Below, in pieces: positions 33,676 through 34,775 of a stretch of 34,775 bases of DNA (position 1 is the stretch's first letter; the number at the start of each line of letters is the position of its first letter). The notes beneath the pieces were generated by a model that was not told the origin of the DNA, did no database searches, and saw nothing but the letters and a program-made list of their open reading frames with translations. Location: assembly GCA_024958795.1 (NCBI GenBank), contig JANXHP010000009.1:1-34775 (forward strand), in the 5' to 3' direction. The DNA comes from Candidatus Poseidoniaceae archaeon (GTDB lineage: Archaea > Thermoplasmatota > Poseidoniia > Poseidoniales > Poseidoniaceae). The translations under genes were made by a program, and so were the position numbers.

Positions 33676-34775
33676 TTGTCTGTCCTTCCCATCCTATATG
33701 CTTCTACAGCTGCCATAGCAATTGCCTTTGGATCATTGACAATTTGTTGGTCTATTTTTGTAGAACCGAACAAAGCATCTCCTACGAATACTGAATCCGC
33801 CATTGTTAGAGACTTACTATCTGGGTCAGTCTCATTTTCTGCAACCGTTTCCATATTTTCTTTTACTGCGCGCATATCATCAATTTCAGCATTTTTCTCA
33901 TCAATTTCAGTATTCAAAGTAACAACTCTTTCATTTACTTCCTTCAATTCAACCTTCAGTTTTGCAGTCTCTTCTCTTGCACGCTTCATCTCCATTTCTA
34001 GAATCTGTATCACTGCATCAAGTCGGGCTGGTTCATCGTAATTGACCTCTTCCTCAACAGGAGGTTCTTCTTCAGAAACTCCTGTAAATTCAGAACTGAG
34101 GATTGAACTATCTTCTGACAATGTTGCGTGGAATTCTCCAAGAAGGATTAGTGCAGTAGAACAATTAATAATGGCAAATAATGTTATCCACGCATGGATA
34201 AGAAGTTCACCCATTACCACATTCCCGGTGAAAACTGTACTTGCAGTATCACCATTAAAAATATCCGTAACTACAATTACGAATGTCTGAGGGAATGCAA
34301 GAATAGACAGAGTTAGAATAGGTATGGTCAATAAATATTCAAGTTTGGTTGGTGGAATCGGAGTTATTGTCTCGGGTAATGTGATTCTGCCTTCAAGGAC
34401 TCCATCTGGGTCAAGAGCCAGTAAAGGGATAAGCGCCAATTCCTCTCGCCTTTTTTGGTGTTTCTTCATGTAAAAATTGCCTTCTCTAATTGTTCGAGCA
34501 AGGACTCCAATTAACATGAACCCTGCACATGCCAAATATATTGACCATAGCCAAGGTGTGTTAATGCCTAGATCATAGTTAGAGGTTCCTTCTACAAGTG
34601 TATCGTTTGGATAATTAATATCACCAGTATCCCAAAATCCTATTTCATCCACATACCCACCATGATTCCAATCATCTCCAGCATTTCGTACTGATTGGTA
34701 GATTTCTGTGACAGCGAGTATTGATGTAATAATTAATATTGCATAAAACAAGGCAACTAATACGTGTCTGATTCC
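33672..34775 (-). CDS. membrane protein with C-terminal coiled coil (5' partial)
   Basis: The frame is open to the right edge, so the N-terminus lies outside the window; the TTG at 34751 is only the first start-like codon. Four hydrophobic helices are seen (VLVALFYAILIITSILAV; WLWSIYLACAGFMLIGVL; LLTIPILTLSILAFPQTFVI; LLIHAWITLFAIINCSTALILL). An acidic linker (EEEPPVEEEVNYDEPARL) follows, then about 55 residues of heptad-rich coiled coil (ILEMEMKRAREETAKLKVEL onward) and a short tail. Not recognised. It converges on the SPFH-like gene, which also has a coiled coil; a functional link is only a possibility. Confidence 0.6.
   Translation of the reverse strand, partial: GIRHVLVALFYAILIITSILAVTEIYQSVRNAGDDWNHGGYVDEIGFWDTGDINYPNDTLVEGTSNYDLGINTPWLWSIYLACAGFMLIGVLARTIREGNFYMKKHQKRREELALIPLLALDPDGVLEGRITLPETITPIPPTKLEYLLTIPILTLSILAFPQTFVIVVTDIFNGDTASTVFTGNVVMGELLIHAWITLFAIINCSTALILLGEFHATLSEDSSILSSEFTGVSEEEPPVEEEVNYDEPARLDAVIQILEMEMKRAREETAKLKVELKEVNERVVTLNTEIDEKNAEIDDMRAVKENMETVAENETDPDSKSLTMADSVFVGDALFGSTKIDQQIVNDPKAIAMAAVEAYRMGRTDN

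Noticed and set aside
1-34775. Mobile elements, CRISPR arrays or integration sites
   Set aside because: No transposase, integrase or regularly spaced repeats were seen; the only tRNA has no adjacent direct repeat or integrase.

Overview
The window looks like a piece of an uncultured, AT-rich euryarchaeal chromosome, most plausibly a marine planktonic lineage such as Marine Group II (Candidatus Poseidoniales). The archaeal assignment rests on gene content: an archaeosine-type tRNA-guanine transglycosylase with a PUA domain, a CTP-dependent (DUF120-type) riboflavin kinase, a bacterio-opsin-activator-type HTH, a DUF835 protein, an archaeal PheS, and TATA-like boxes about 25 nt upstream of leaderless starts. 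The lineage assignment is an inference from gene mix and style, not from a marker tree. Genes inside operons usually carry Shine-Dalgarno sites (GGAGG/GAGGTG) and overlap by 1-4 nt, while some operon heads look leaderless.

Layout. 1-312: end of an HTH regulator. 361-2634: tgtA, missing most zinc ligands. 2725-8387: a tight five-gene operon of two ABC ATPases, two ABC-2 permeases and a possible AttH/CrtC-like lipocalin-fold protein. 8455-11025: a PH-domain membrane protein, a TPR protein and truA. 11017-12766: kbl on the minus strand, with its start codon only 4 bp from that of the divergent ribK. 12771-14129: two minus-strand membrane proteins of unknown function; the first has a perfect 14-bp palindrome in its promoter. 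14321-18992: a three-gene operon of a DUF835 protein, a DnaA-related AAA+ protein with Arg in place of the Walker A Lys, and a YkgJ-type cysteine-cluster protein. 19116-20282: citrate synthase with a structured upstream region. 20283-21434: a glycerophosphodiesterase-family protein whose HRG strand sits at the C-terminus, so it appears circularly permuted. 21530-25563: a UMF1-type MFS protein, a PAP2 phosphatase/transferase and TatC. 25567-28295: folD, an acidic membrane protein and a PHP phosphoesterase on the minus strand. 28386-28457: tRNA-Thr(TGT), minus strand. 28620-31875: a class I aminotransferase, a small zinc-ribbon membrane protein and pheS. 31931-33675: a leaderless two-gene unit with a possible SPFH-like coiled-coil protein. 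33672-end: a membrane coiled-coil protein running off the window.

Housekeeping functions (tRNA modification and charging, citrate synthase, C1-folate, riboflavin kinase, Tat secretion) are interleaved with envelope genes. The strongest candidates for something undescribed are the DUF835/DnaA-like operon and the permuted phosphodiesterase. No CRISPR array, insertion sequence or integrase was seen. No gene-free stretch exceeds about 300 bases; the largest non-coding gap (28296-28619) holds the tRNA and its promoter.
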